Below, one piece after another: positions 8,292 through 15,571 of a stretch of DNA of 64,000 nt. This DNA is from Aquipseudomonas ullengensis (GTDB taxonomy: Bacteria; Pseudomonadota; Gammaproteobacteria; Pseudomonadales; Pseudomonadaceae). Position 1 is the stretch's first letter, and each line of letters begins with the position of its first letter. The notes beneath the pieces are model-generated. The model was given only the letters and a program-made list of their open reading frames with translations, did not search any database and was not told the DNA's origin. The stretch is taken from NCBI RefSeq assembly GCF_014174475.1, contig NZ_JACJUD010000007.1, forward strand, positions 124,001 through 188,000, written 5' to 3'. The translations under genes were made by a program, and so were the position numbers.

Positions 8292-9676
8292 TAAACGGTC
8301 TCCGCTTGGTTGGAAAGGTCGATCCACTGGCTGCGTACCAGCTCGAAGCCGTCGTCGGTTTCCACGACGTGGTTGAGCTTGAATTCGTACACGGCGCCGC
8401 GTTCCAGTTCGGCGGGCGAGAAGGGAAAACCGTGGCTTGGCAGCTCGCGATTACGCTCCAGTGGCCAGTGGAAGAACCACGGGTTGCAGGTCTTGGCGAT
8501 GCGTGTGGCCAGGGCCTGGGTGGCCGCGGTGGCGACGAACAGGATGCCGACCTCCAGTGGGGCAGGTGTGCCCGCCGGGCGTTGCATCCCGGACACAGCG
8601 TTCCAGCCATAGACGCGCAGGGAAATGTGAAAGTCCCCGGCTTCGGCACCGATGACCGAGTGCACGCGGCCGGTGAGTGCTGCATGCATGCGGTCGTGGA
8701 ACTCGTCGATGCGGCCGAGGATTTCCGGGTCCTCGATGCCGATCAGCATCAGCGTCTGGTAACGACCGGCAGCCGCACCTTCGAGCTTCATGGTGTAGGG
8801 CTTCTCGATCCAGCGCGAGCCGGTGACGCGCACCACGCGTTCGTCCTTCTGCACATACTTGGCGTCGGTGACGTCGAGTACGCCGCCTGGCTCGGTGAGC
8901 AGGAATGGGTTGGAGTTCTCGTAGAGCATGTGCGCGCACACGGTTTCCGGCGCGCAGCTGTTGTTCGGCTGCAGCGGTTCGACCTCGAAGCCATCGTCGT
9001 CGATGCTGATCAAGATGCCGTTGCCGTTGGTGGGGTCGACAGTGCACTGCGCGCCGCACTCGGCGATCTTCGCCGCATGCCAGGCCGGGCCGGCAGGTGC
9101 GCCCTTGAGCAGGGCGTAGGAGGCGATCACCGCGGTGTCGGTGGTGCGCCCGCCGAGCACGATATCGGCGCCCTCGCGCAGGGCCGCGATGTAGGGTTCC
9201 ACGCCCATGGACGCGACGATGTGCTCGCAGGAGTCGATCAGCTCGTCGCTGATCGGGCCGAGCGGTGGCAGCTCCTTGATTTTGCCGGCGGCGTGCTTGG
9301 CTTTCAGCGTGGCCTTGTCCTGTTCGCAGTAGAGCACAGCGATCTTCGGCGTCAGGCCGTTCTCTTGGGCGATCTCCAGGGCGATGTCGCGCATCCAGTT
9401 CAGCCCGGCATCGCTGCCCGACTGGCCGCAGGAGCCGATGATCAGCGGGATCTTCGCCTCGGCCTGTGCCTTCATGAGGATTGCCAGCTCTTGTTTGATG
9501 GTGGCGCGTGGGTACTTGCCGACGCCCTGGATCATGTAGGCGGCGCCGCTGTCGGTCGAGCCGGCGTCGCTGGCAATCGCCTGTGCGCCGAGCGAGATGC
9601 CGAGGCGGATTTCTTCTTCGCGTATGCCGGTGCCTATCGATCCGCACGGGATCAGAATCTTGACTGGGTTATCCAT
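8291..9676 (-). CDS. AtuA-like protein (DUF1446 family)
   Basis: A 461-residue protein with the family start IPCGSIGTGI, then ASDAGSTDSGAAYM, IIGSCGQSGSDAGLNWM and DIVLGGRTTDTAVIASYAL, all typical of the AtuA N-terminal (DUF1446) domain. AtuA of P. aeruginosa belongs to the acyclic terpene utilisation locus, but the family is wider and its chemistry is not settled. Here none of the other atu genes is adjacent; instead the gene heads a two-gene operon with DUF4387 beside a polycarboxylate-type cluster. I infer a role in catabolism of an acid or acyl-CoA intermediate, without a specific reaction. Confidence 0.8.
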   Translation of the reverse strand: MDNPVKILIPCGSIGTGIREEEIRLGISLGAQAIASDAGSTDSGAAYMIQGVGKYPRATIKQELAILMKAQAEAKIPLIIGSCGQSGSDAGLNWMRDIALEIAQENGLTPKIAVLYCEQDKATLKAKHAAGKIKELPPLGPISDELIDSCEHIVASMGVEPYIAALREGADIVLGGRTTDTAVIASYALLKGAPAGPAWHAAKIAECGAQCTVDPTNGNGILISIDDDGFEVEPLQPNNSCAPETVCAHMLYENSNPFLLTEPGGVLDVTDAKYVQKDERVVRVTGSRWIEKPYTMKLEGAAAGRYQTLMLIGIEDPEILGRIDEFHDRMHAALTGRVHSVIGAEAGDFHISLRVYGWNAVSGMQRPAGTPAPLEVGILFVATAATQALATRIAKTCNPWFFHWPLERNRELPSHGFPFSPAELERGAVYEFKLNHVVETDDGFELVRSQWIDLSNQAETV

Positions 9677-9790
9677 CGTGTCTTCCTAAGCCTCTGCGCG
9701 TTGATGACGTTCAATTGCGCGTTGTTGGTCTTGTCGTTTTCCGTGAGTGCGTGGGTTGCTGTGACTCTTCTCGGTAGCTGGTACTCCGGT

Positions 9791-9814
9791 AAAAAAGCCG
9801 CCCGAGAGGGCGGC
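9791..9814 (-). terminator. Rho-independent terminator of the DUF1302-DUF1329 operon
   Basis: On the minus strand a 7-bp GC stem (GCCGCCC at 9797-9803, GGGCGGC at 9808-9814) with a 4-base loop is followed by six T residues (plus-strand A run 9791-9796). It separates the DUF1329 gene from the AtuA-like gene downstream. Confidence 0.85.
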
Positions 9815-9887
9815 AAAAGCCTCTAGCGTTGCGTCGATGATTGGGGTGCTAGAGACGAGGAGCTGGCGAGGAGCGAGCGGGGCATGT

Positions 9888-11246
9888 TCAGCGGATACCC
9901 ATTGAGCGCAGGGCGGCCGGGGTGAAGTCCGACGTTTTGGCCTTGAGGCCGAACTGGTAGGAGTCCTTCACCTTGTTGAACATGTAGTTGCTCAGATAGC
10001 GCCCGGAGATCAGGTCGTAGGTCAGCTCACCGGCGGAGATCTGCGTCTGCACGTCGTACAGCGGCAGGATGTGGTTCTCCGCAACACGCCACAGGTTGCC
10101 GCGGTTGTCGTAGTGGTCGCCCTCGACGATGGTCCAGCTGTCTTCGTCGATGAACAGGTGGCGCTTGGAGTAGACGTGGCGCTGGCCTTCCTTGAGCGTG
10201 CCGATGATTTCCCAGACCCGGTGTAGCTCGTATCGCGTCTTGTCCTGGTTGATGTGACCGGGGGTAATCAGCTCGTCGTAGCTATTGCTCGGGTCGGCCA
10301 GGCGGAAGCTGTTGTAGGGCACGTACATCTCGCGCTTGCCCACCAGCTTCCAGTCGTAGCGATCCGGCGAGCCGTTGAACATGTCGGTCTGGTCGGTGGT
10401 GCGCAGGTTGCCCGGGCCGGGGCTGTCATAGGCAACCTGCGGCGCACGCCGCACCCGACGCTGGCCGGAGTTGTACTGCCAGGCCATGCGCGGTTCTTTC
10501 ACCTGGTTGAGTGTCTCGTGGACCAGCAGCACGCCGCCGACATCACGTGCGGGTGCGATGTTCTCGGAGGTGAAGTAGTAGAGGATGTTCGATGACTTGC
10601 TCGGGTCGTAGTCCAGCAGCTCCTCGCTGTAGGCCAGGCGATCACGCTCGGTCTTCCATGAGTAGTTGCCCGTGGGCGTTGTCATGAAGGCCGTGGTTTC
10701 TCGGGTGAAACTGCCGCCCTTGTAGCGGGTGATGTGGTTCCAAAGCACCTCAAGGCCATTCTGCGGAATGGGGAACGCCAGCGGGCTGGTGTAGTTCTCC
10801 AGGCCATTGCCGCCTTCCACGGCGGTGACTGCGACAGCGTTCTTGCGGATTGTCGTGTAGACCTTCTGCGGCCAAGTCACACTGCGGTGGCTGGGGTACA
10901 CCGGCAGTTTGTAGGTGGTCGGGTAGCGGGCAAACATGGCTTGCTGGCCAGGGCTTAACTGCGCCCGATACTGGTCGAGGTTCTGCGCGGTGATGGTGAA
11001 CAGAGGTGTTTCGCTGGCAAAAGGATCCGTCCTGAAGCCATCGGTGCTGGTGCCGGCGTTCTTGGCCAGGCCGCCGGTCCATTCGGGAATGGTACCGGCG
11101 GCATTGCCGGCGCGCTCGGCGCCGACCGGTGTCAGGACGGTGCCCAGCTTGTCAGCCTGCGCGGCATCGACTGCGGCGAATACGGGGTTGATCAGTAGGG
11201 GCAGGCACAGTGAGAGCGCGCAGCGCGATAGATATTGTTTTGTCAT
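9888..11246 (-). CDS. DUF1329 family exported protein
   Basis: A 452-residue protein with a signal peptide ending near PVFA (residue 24). Seen: the family start AAQADKLGTVLTPVGAERAGNAAGTIPEWTGG and repeated Tyr/Trp-rich segments such as RVWEIIGTLKEGQRHVYSKR. DUF1329 proteins have an LolA/LolB-like fold by family knowledge and are nearly always encoded beside DUF1302 proteins, often next to catabolic genes for hydrophobic or unusual carbon sources. It lies 10 bp downstream of the DUF1302 gene and ends at a strong terminator. Probably acts in the periplasm or at the inner face of the outer membrane; the cargo is unknown. Confidence 0.85.
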   Translation of the reverse strand: MTKQYLSRCALSLCLPLLINPVFAAVDAAQADKLGTVLTPVGAERAGNAAGTIPEWTGGLAKNAGTSTDGFRTDPFASETPLFTITAQNLDQYRAQLSPGQQAMFARYPTTYKLPVYPSHRSVTWPQKVYTTIRKNAVAVTAVEGGNGLENYTSPLAFPIPQNGLEVLWNHITRYKGGSFTRETTAFMTTPTGNYSWKTERDRLAYSEELLDYDPSKSSNILYYFTSENIAPARDVGGVLLVHETLNQVKEPRMAWQYNSGQRRVRRAPQVAYDSPGPGNLRTTDQTDMFNGSPDRYDWKLVGKREMYVPYNSFRLADPSNSYDELITPGHINQDKTRYELHRVWEIIGTLKEGQRHVYSKRHLFIDEDSWTIVEGDHYDNRGNLWRVAENHILPLYDVQTQISAGELTYDLISGRYLSNYMFNKVKDSYQFGLKAKTSDFTPAALRSMGIR

Positions 11247-11256
11247 TGGAACGTCC

Positions 11257-13035
11257 TCAGAACGTCACGCCAAAGCTGGCGCTAAGAAAGTCGCGGTCAC
11301 CGTTGGTGGTGTAATCGCCACCGAAGTAGTCCGTGTAACTGATGCTGGCTTCGTAGTTGGAGAGGTACTTGGCGCTGAGGCCCACGCTGATGGCTTTGCC
11401 GCCTTCGTTGAAGTTGGGGCCGTAACCATCCACGTCATGCGACCAGGCCAGGTTGGGGCTGAGATCGAGGCCACCGATCACGCCGTTGTAGGTCAGGCCG
11501 GCGCGCAGGCGATAACCCCAGGAGTTGCGGGTGAAGAAGCCGTCGTTGTTGCAGTACTCCGGTCGTCCACTCAGCAGTGCCCGGCACAGGTCAGAGCCGT
11601 CATCGCCGTAGTATTCGCCCGGCCCGAAGTGGCTTGCGCGGCCGAAGCGGTACTCGCCGTAGTCGCCCTCGTTGATGCTATTGAGATGATTGAAGGCAAC
11701 TTCGCCAATCAGGCTCAATCGACTCGCCCCCAGTACCTGGTCGACGGTCTGGACCACACTCATCTGCCCTTGAGTAATTGGCACGCGCGTATAGCCGTGA
11801 ATCACATCGCCCGGCGTTTTTGAGTTCGGGATCACGCTCGGCACAATCGGGTCGAGGCGCAAGGTTGCGTAGGTCAGGTCATCGAATGCCAGGGGCATGT
11901 TCGGCCGATAACTCAGTTCGCCCTCCACCGAGGCAGTGCCCAGGGTGGTGTTGAAGCTGAGGCCGTAGAGGCGGATGTCCTCCGGGTACTCGAGGAAGTA
12001 CTGGGCATTGGCGGCACCGAAGCCCGGGGTCGCGAAAGGGTTGGCTGCGCTGCTGATGACCGAGCTGCCCACCGGCGTGCGGCTGTGGTAGTTCAGGTAG
12101 TAGGCGCTGAGCTCGGTGTCGTTCAGTTCGGGCACGAACCAGCGCAGCGCGAGGCCGAACTGGCCGCTGTCCCGGGCATCGCGGTCACCGCCGCGGGGCA
12201 TGTAGATGGTGTTGCCGTTTAGGCCGCTGTTGTCGGACTGTCCTGGCTCGATGTCCGCTCCCCGCACGACATAACGGTCGTCACAACCATCGGCGGCGAT
12301 GTCCGAGCTGGCGAAGAAGGTGCCGCAGTTGTCGGCGACAGTCTGGTCCCATTCCAGTTGGTAGAAGGTTTCCATGCTGACGTCTTCGGTCAGCGTCTGC
12401 TGCAGGTAGATCATGTTGACCGGCAGCAGGCCTTCCTTCAGCTCCGAGCCTGGGCGACGCAGGGCGTTGGCATCCAGCGGGTTGATGCTGTTGATGCCAC
12501 CGCTGATGAAGGTACTGCCGCCCCAGCTGACCACCTGTTTACCAACGCGCACCGAGCCGGGCTGCTGGGCGAGCTCGTAGTTGTGGTAGACAAAGGCATC
12601 GAGCAGTTCAACGCCGGACGACTGTGCGCCGCGTTTGCGGTTGTCGTCGCGAATGTCGTAGAGCAGGCGACTCTCGTCCTTCAACTCGAAGTCGTACCAG
12701 TACTTTCCGCGCAGGAACACGCCGGAGTCGCGGTACTTCAGTTCGAGGTCGTGGATGCCTTTGAAGATTTTCGAGAAGGTTTCGCCCTTCTTGAAGTTCA
12801 GGCGGGCGTCGTCGGAGGTGCGCGAGTCACCCTGGCCGCCGTTGCCCTGGGCAATGAAGTCAGGATCCGGGGCACGCACCGCCCAGCTCGCGCCGACGGA
12901 CAGGGCAGAGTCGAGCTGTCCTTCCACTTCACCGATGTTGAAGTTGACCGCCTGGGCGCCGGTCATGTAACCCGCCGTTGCCACGGCAAGAAAGGCTGCG
13001 CCAGGCAAGCCGGGTCGCTTGATGGTTGCTTTCAC
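11257..13035 (-). CDS. DUF1302 family outer membrane beta-barrel protein
   Basis: A 592-residue protein with an N-terminal signal (cleavage near TGAQA) and a C-terminal phenylalanine in SASFGVTF, as expected for an outer membrane barrel. Alternating hydrophobic strands and the segment VRVGKQVVSWGGSTFISGGINSINPLD are typical of DUF1302. It forms a two-gene operon with DUF1329. About 151 bp upstream of its ATG lies one copy of the 23-bp motif shared with the OmpV and CitMHS promoters (13186-13208), in the same orientation relative to the gene, which ties it to the polycarboxylate cluster. Likely a channel or surface component for the substrate. Confidence 0.87.
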   Translation of the reverse strand: MKATIKRPGLPGAAFLAVATAGYMTGAQAVNFNIGEVEGQLDSALSVGASWAVRAPDPDFIAQGNGGQGDSRTSDDARLNFKKGETFSKIFKGIHDLELKYRDSGVFLRGKYWYDFELKDESRLLYDIRDDNRKRGAQSSGVELLDAFVYHNYELAQQPGSVRVGKQVVSWGGSTFISGGINSINPLDANALRRPGSELKEGLLPVNMIYLQQTLTEDVSMETFYQLEWDQTVADNCGTFFASSDIAADGCDDRYVVRGADIEPGQSDNSGLNGNTIYMPRGGDRDARDSGQFGLALRWFVPELNDTELSAYYLNYHSRTPVGSSVISSAANPFATPGFGAANAQYFLEYPEDIRLYGLSFNTTLGTASVEGELSYRPNMPLAFDDLTYATLRLDPIVPSVIPNSKTPGDVIHGYTRVPITQGQMSVVQTVDQVLGASRLSLIGEVAFNHLNSINEGDYGEYRFGRASHFGPGEYYGDDGSDLCRALLSGRPEYCNNDGFFTRNSWGYRLRAGLTYNGVIGGLDLSPNLAWSHDVDGYGPNFNEGGKAISVGLSAKYLSNYEASISYTDYFGGDYTTNGDRDFLSASFGVTF

Positions 13036-13121
13036 GTCTTGTCACCTTTGTTTTTGTTTTCGATGCGGAATGCGGCGGGCCGTGTTCCGAGACATCCTTA
13101 GGCTTGAAGATCGTCATATGT

Positions 13122-13138
13122 GTACAGAAATAATCTAC
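13122..13138. promoter_or_regulatory. Degenerate second copy of the cluster operator motif
   Basis: GTACAGAAATAATCTAC resembles the right half of the 23-bp motif (GTACAGATTTAC). It is 86 bp upstream of the DUF1302 start, between that gene and the stronger copy at 13186-13208. Possibly a weaker binding site. Confidence 0.35.
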
Positions 13139-13185
13139 ATGTATGACTTGATCTCCAATAGACGCTATACGTACGAAAATAAGAT

Positions 13186-13208
13186 GTAAATCTGTACGAA
13201 TTTTGTGC
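13186..13208 (-). promoter_or_regulatory. Shared 23-bp operator motif, copy 1 (DUF1302 promoter)
   Basis: Read on the minus strand this is GCACAAAA-TTC-GTACAGATTTAC. It matches copies 2 and 3 at 14536 and 15443 in all but the variable positions (GNACAAAA-N3-RTACAGATTTAC). The two ACA cores are 11 bp apart, one helical turn. Confidence 0.75.
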
Positions 13209-13273
13209 ATGCATGGCGACGCCTGCCTCCAGGTAGCTGGTGGTAGGCGTTGCTTGGGGGATAGGACGGGGCG

Positions 13274-13304
13274 GCGCCGGCGGTTCAGCTGAACTTACCG
13301 GCGC
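13274..13304 (-). terminator. Hairpin downstream of the HTH-citrate-synthase-like gene
   Basis: GCGCCGG (13274-13280) pairs with CCGGCGC (13298-13304) around an internal perfect palindrome GTTCAGCTGAAC (13283-13294). It begins 15 bases after the stop of the minus-strand gene but has no T tract, so termination is uncertain. Confidence 0.4.
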
Positions 13305-13318
13305 GGGAGGAGGCGGGA

Positions 13319-14521
13319 TTAGCCGGGCAGGGCGCCGGTGTAGCGGGCGCGATGACGAACCAGCGGCTGCTGGTTGTACTGTTCGCTGGCGTGGGCGAAC
13401 CAGCCGATCAGGCGGGCGACGGCGGCGAGCGCCAGTTCCTGGCCACCGAGGTTGAGTTTGCGGCCGACGAAGCTGACCAACAGGATGAACTCGGCCGGGC
13501 GCTGTACCAGTTCCTCGGCCACCTTCATGGCCTTGAGCAGGCTGAGGTATTCCGGGTCTTCGGCGAACATCGCGTCGAGGGTCTTCTTCAGGCTGATGGC
13601 GCGTGGGTCGGCAACGCTGTGTACGTGGTGAGCAGTGTGCGCATTGGCGCAGAAGCCGGGGATGTCGCCGCCCTGGCTGTAGTACTGGAGGATCGGCTCG
13701 GCCGGATCCTTGGCATTGCAGATGTCGTCCAGCAGGTGGCTGACCGCCTCGTTACGGCCATAGGCGACGCGGCGTCCGCGTGCTGTGGCCAGGCCGGTGA
13801 TGGCGGCGTAGTAGGGGGTTACGCCGGTGTTCGCGGCGGCGCGCACGCTGTAGGTGGAATGGTCCAGTTCATGGTCGATGCACAGAATCAGCATGCGCCG
13901 GATCAGGTCGGCAAAGCGCTGGTCGACACCGCAGGATGAGGCAATGAATTCATGCAGCGGGCGGGTGTCCGGCACTTTCACGCCAACCACCAGCGCGGCG
14001 AACCAGCGCACCACGTCGGCGCCGGTACGCGCATAGCCTTCCGGCGACAGGTCGAAGGCCTTGGGGTTGACCCGTTCCACCAGGGGGAACAGGGCGATGG
14101 CCTTCTCGATCACCGTGGTGTTGGCGTACAGCTCGAGCAATTGGTCGACGCCGGCCGGCATGTGCGGCAGCGAGGTGCCGAAGGCCCCTGGCACCTGCCA
14201 GAACATTTCAGCGACTTCCTCCACCGTGGCCGTTTCCACCAGCTCGTTGATATCGCGGCCGCGGTAGTAGAGGCCGTCTTCGGTGAGCAGGGTTAGCGAA
14301 CTGTGGGAGTCCACATTGCGCTTGCTGCTGGCATCACCACTCTTCGGCCCTTTGACCAAGCGCTGGATATCTGCCGCCCAGTAGCGGCGTTTGCGCGAAC
14401 CCTCGACCTTGAGCGAGCGGATGTTCTTGCGGCCGACGTAGGCGTACAGCGTTGGCAGGTTGACGCCGAGCAGGGCGGCGGCCTCTTCGGCGGAGAGGTA
14501 GAGCTCGTCTGGTTGGGTCAT
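13319..14521 (-). CDS. Helix-turn-helix protein fused to a citrate-synthase-like domain; probable regulator
   Basis: A 400-residue protein. Residues about 6-56 are a MerR/excisionase-type winged HTH (LSAEEAAALLGVNLPTLYAY, then the RKRRYWAADIQRLV wing). Residues about 65-400 follow the citrate synthase fold: LTEDGLYYRGRDINELVE, the DHELDHSTYSVRAAANTG block (His217) and VARLIGWFAHASEQY. By eye, the second catalytic His block (normally GPLHGGAN) reads RRVAYGRN with no His, the GFGH block reads GFCANAH, and the catalytic Asp of PNVDFYSG is replaced by PAEFILLV. This suggests loss of synthase activity and use as a ligand sensor. A copy of the 23-bp motif lies 15 bp upstream of its ATG, consistent with autoregulation. 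The alternative is a working synthase with unusual residues. Confidence 0.75.
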   Translation of the reverse strand: MTQPDELYLSAEEAAALLGVNLPTLYAYVGRKNIRSLKVEGSRKRRYWAADIQRLVKGPKSGDASSKRNVDSHSSLTLLTEDGLYYRGRDINELVETATVEEVAEMFWQVPGAFGTSLPHMPAGVDQLLELYANTTVIEKAIALFPLVERVNPKAFDLSPEGYARTGADVVRWFAALVVGVKVPDTRPLHEFIASSCGVDQRFADLIRRMLILCIDHELDHSTYSVRAAANTGVTPYYAAITGLATARGRRVAYGRNEAVSHLLDDICNAKDPAEPILQYYSQGGDIPGFCANAHTAHHVHSVADPRAISLKKTLDAMFAEDPEYLSLLKAMKVAEELVQRPAEFILLVSFVGRKLNLGGQELALAAVARLIGWFAHASEQYNQQPLVRHRARYTGALPG

Positions 14522-14535
14522 GGGTGGCCTTATGT

Positions 14536-14558
14536 GGACAAAATAAGTACAGATTTAC
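14536..14558 (+). promoter_or_regulatory. Shared 23-bp operator motif, copy 2 (divergent HTH-CS / OmpV promoter)
   Basis: GGACAAAA-TAA-GTACAGATTTAC on the plus strand, 15 bp upstream of the minus-strand regulator gene and 99 bp upstream of the plus-strand OmpV gene. Same motif as at 13186 and 15443. Confidence 0.75.
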
Positions 14559-14574
14559 CGATCTTAGTCGACTG

Positions 14575-14590
14575 TTTACATTTCTGTAAA
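14575..14590. promoter_or_regulatory. Palindrome TTTACA-N4-TGTAAA in the divergent promoter
   Basis: A perfect 6-bp inverted repeat with 4-base spacer, 17 bp after motif copy 2. Its TTTACAGA-like half (minus strand TTTACAGAAATG) resembles the TACAGA core of the shared motif, so it may be a second site for the same regulator. Confidence 0.5.
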
Positions 14591-14657
14591 TGGTTGGTTG
14601 GAGGCCTCTATGTCGGCGCTTTCGACTGGTAATTAGCACTCGGAAAAGGTTGTCCTG

Positions 14658-15437
14658 ATGAAATCGGTATGTCTCGCGTTGTCCGTTATTCCCGGGGTTT
14701 TGATGTTGCCCTTGGTCGCACAGGCGGATGAAGCCGGCTTGAAGTCTGTCGGCTTGGGTGTCTCGGTTGCGCAGAGCCCTTATGCCGGGGCAGACAGCTC
14801 ACTGTCGCTGCTGCCGCTGCTCAACTACGAGGGGGAACGCCTGTTCGTGCGCGGTTTGCGGGCGGGGGCGCAGCTGTACCAGGGCGATGGCTTTGGTGTG
14901 GACGTGATCGTCGCCGGGCGCTTCGATGGTATCGATGCCGACGACTTCGGGCGGCAGGAACTTGCTGAAAACGGTATCGATCGCGACCTGCTCGACGACC
15001 GCGACGATGGTGTCGACTTGGGCCTGCACGCCACCTGGAAAGGCACGCTCGGCGAGCTGCAAGCCACTGCCAAGGGTGATGTCAGCGGCGCCAGTGATGG
15101 CTACGAACTTAGCCTGGAATATGGCTACCCCGTGGTGCTAGCGGGTGCGACAGTGACGCCGTCGGTTGCGCTGAACTACCTATCGGGTGGGCTTGCCGAT
15201 TACTACTACGGCACCCTGAGCGACGAAGAGTCACGCGGCGTGGCGCGCTATCGTCCCGGCAGTGCGGTGGTGCCGAGCCTGGGCCTGAGCCTGTCGCAAC
15301 CGCTTGGCGAGCGCTGGTTGTTGAGTGGCGAGGCGAGCTACCAGATGCTGCCCGATCGCCTCAGTGACAGCCCGCTGCTGGAAGGGGACTCTGGCCAGCT
15401 CGGGGTGAGGGTGGGGTTGTCTTGGCTGTTTGATTAA
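14658..15437 (+). CDS. MipA/OmpV family outer membrane protein
   Basis: A 259-residue protein with a signal peptide cleaved near VAQA (residue 23) and a C-terminal GVRVGLSWLFD strand ending in an aromatic-acidic pair. Seen: the family start GLGVSVAQSPYAGADSSLSLLPLLNYEGERLFVRG and alternating beta strands. MipA/OmpV proteins are outer membrane barrels, some of which act as solute channels. Divergently transcribed from the HTH-citrate-synthase-like gene and followed 134 bp later by the CitMHS carrier, so it likely serves uptake of the same substrate across the outer membrane. Confidence 0.85.
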   Translation: MKSVCLALSVIPGVLMLPLVAQADEAGLKSVGLGVSVAQSPYAGADSSLSLLPLLNYEGERLFVRGLRAGAQLYQGDGFGVDVIVAGRFDGIDADDFGRQELAENGIDRDLLDDRDDGVDLGLHATWKGTLGELQATAKGDVSGASDGYELSLEYGYPVVLAGATVTPSVALNYLSGGLADYYYGTLSDEESRGVARYRPGSAVVPSLGLSLSQPLGERWLLSGEASYQMLPDRLSDSPLLEGDSGQLGVRVGLSWLFD

Positions 15438-15442
15438 ATGGT

Positions 15443-15465
15443 GTACAAAAAAAATACAGATTTAC
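15443..15465 (+). promoter_or_regulatory. Shared 23-bp operator motif, copy 3 (CitMHS operon promoter)
   Basis: GTACAAAA-AAA-ATACAGATTTAC on the plus strand, 106 bp upstream of the CitMHS start and 5 bp after the OmpV stop. Three differences from copy 2 over 23 bp. Confidence 0.75.
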
Positions 15466-15571
15466 GGTTAATTTATCAATGTGTAGTTTTCGCCCATCGT
15501 GCACCTATGGCGCTGCCTGCGTCTGATGCGCGTCTCCTTACCTGAATGCTTTTGATAACAAGGATAAGAGA

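Noticed and set aside
8306..9826. A 506-codon open frame opposite the AtuA-like gene
   Set aside because: Antisense shadow without motifs; the minus-strand gene has strong family blocks and a coupled partner.
13319..14521. Calling this gene the housekeeping citrate synthase gltA
   Set aside because: It is too divergent at catalytic blocks, carries an N-terminal HTH and sits outside any TCA operon.
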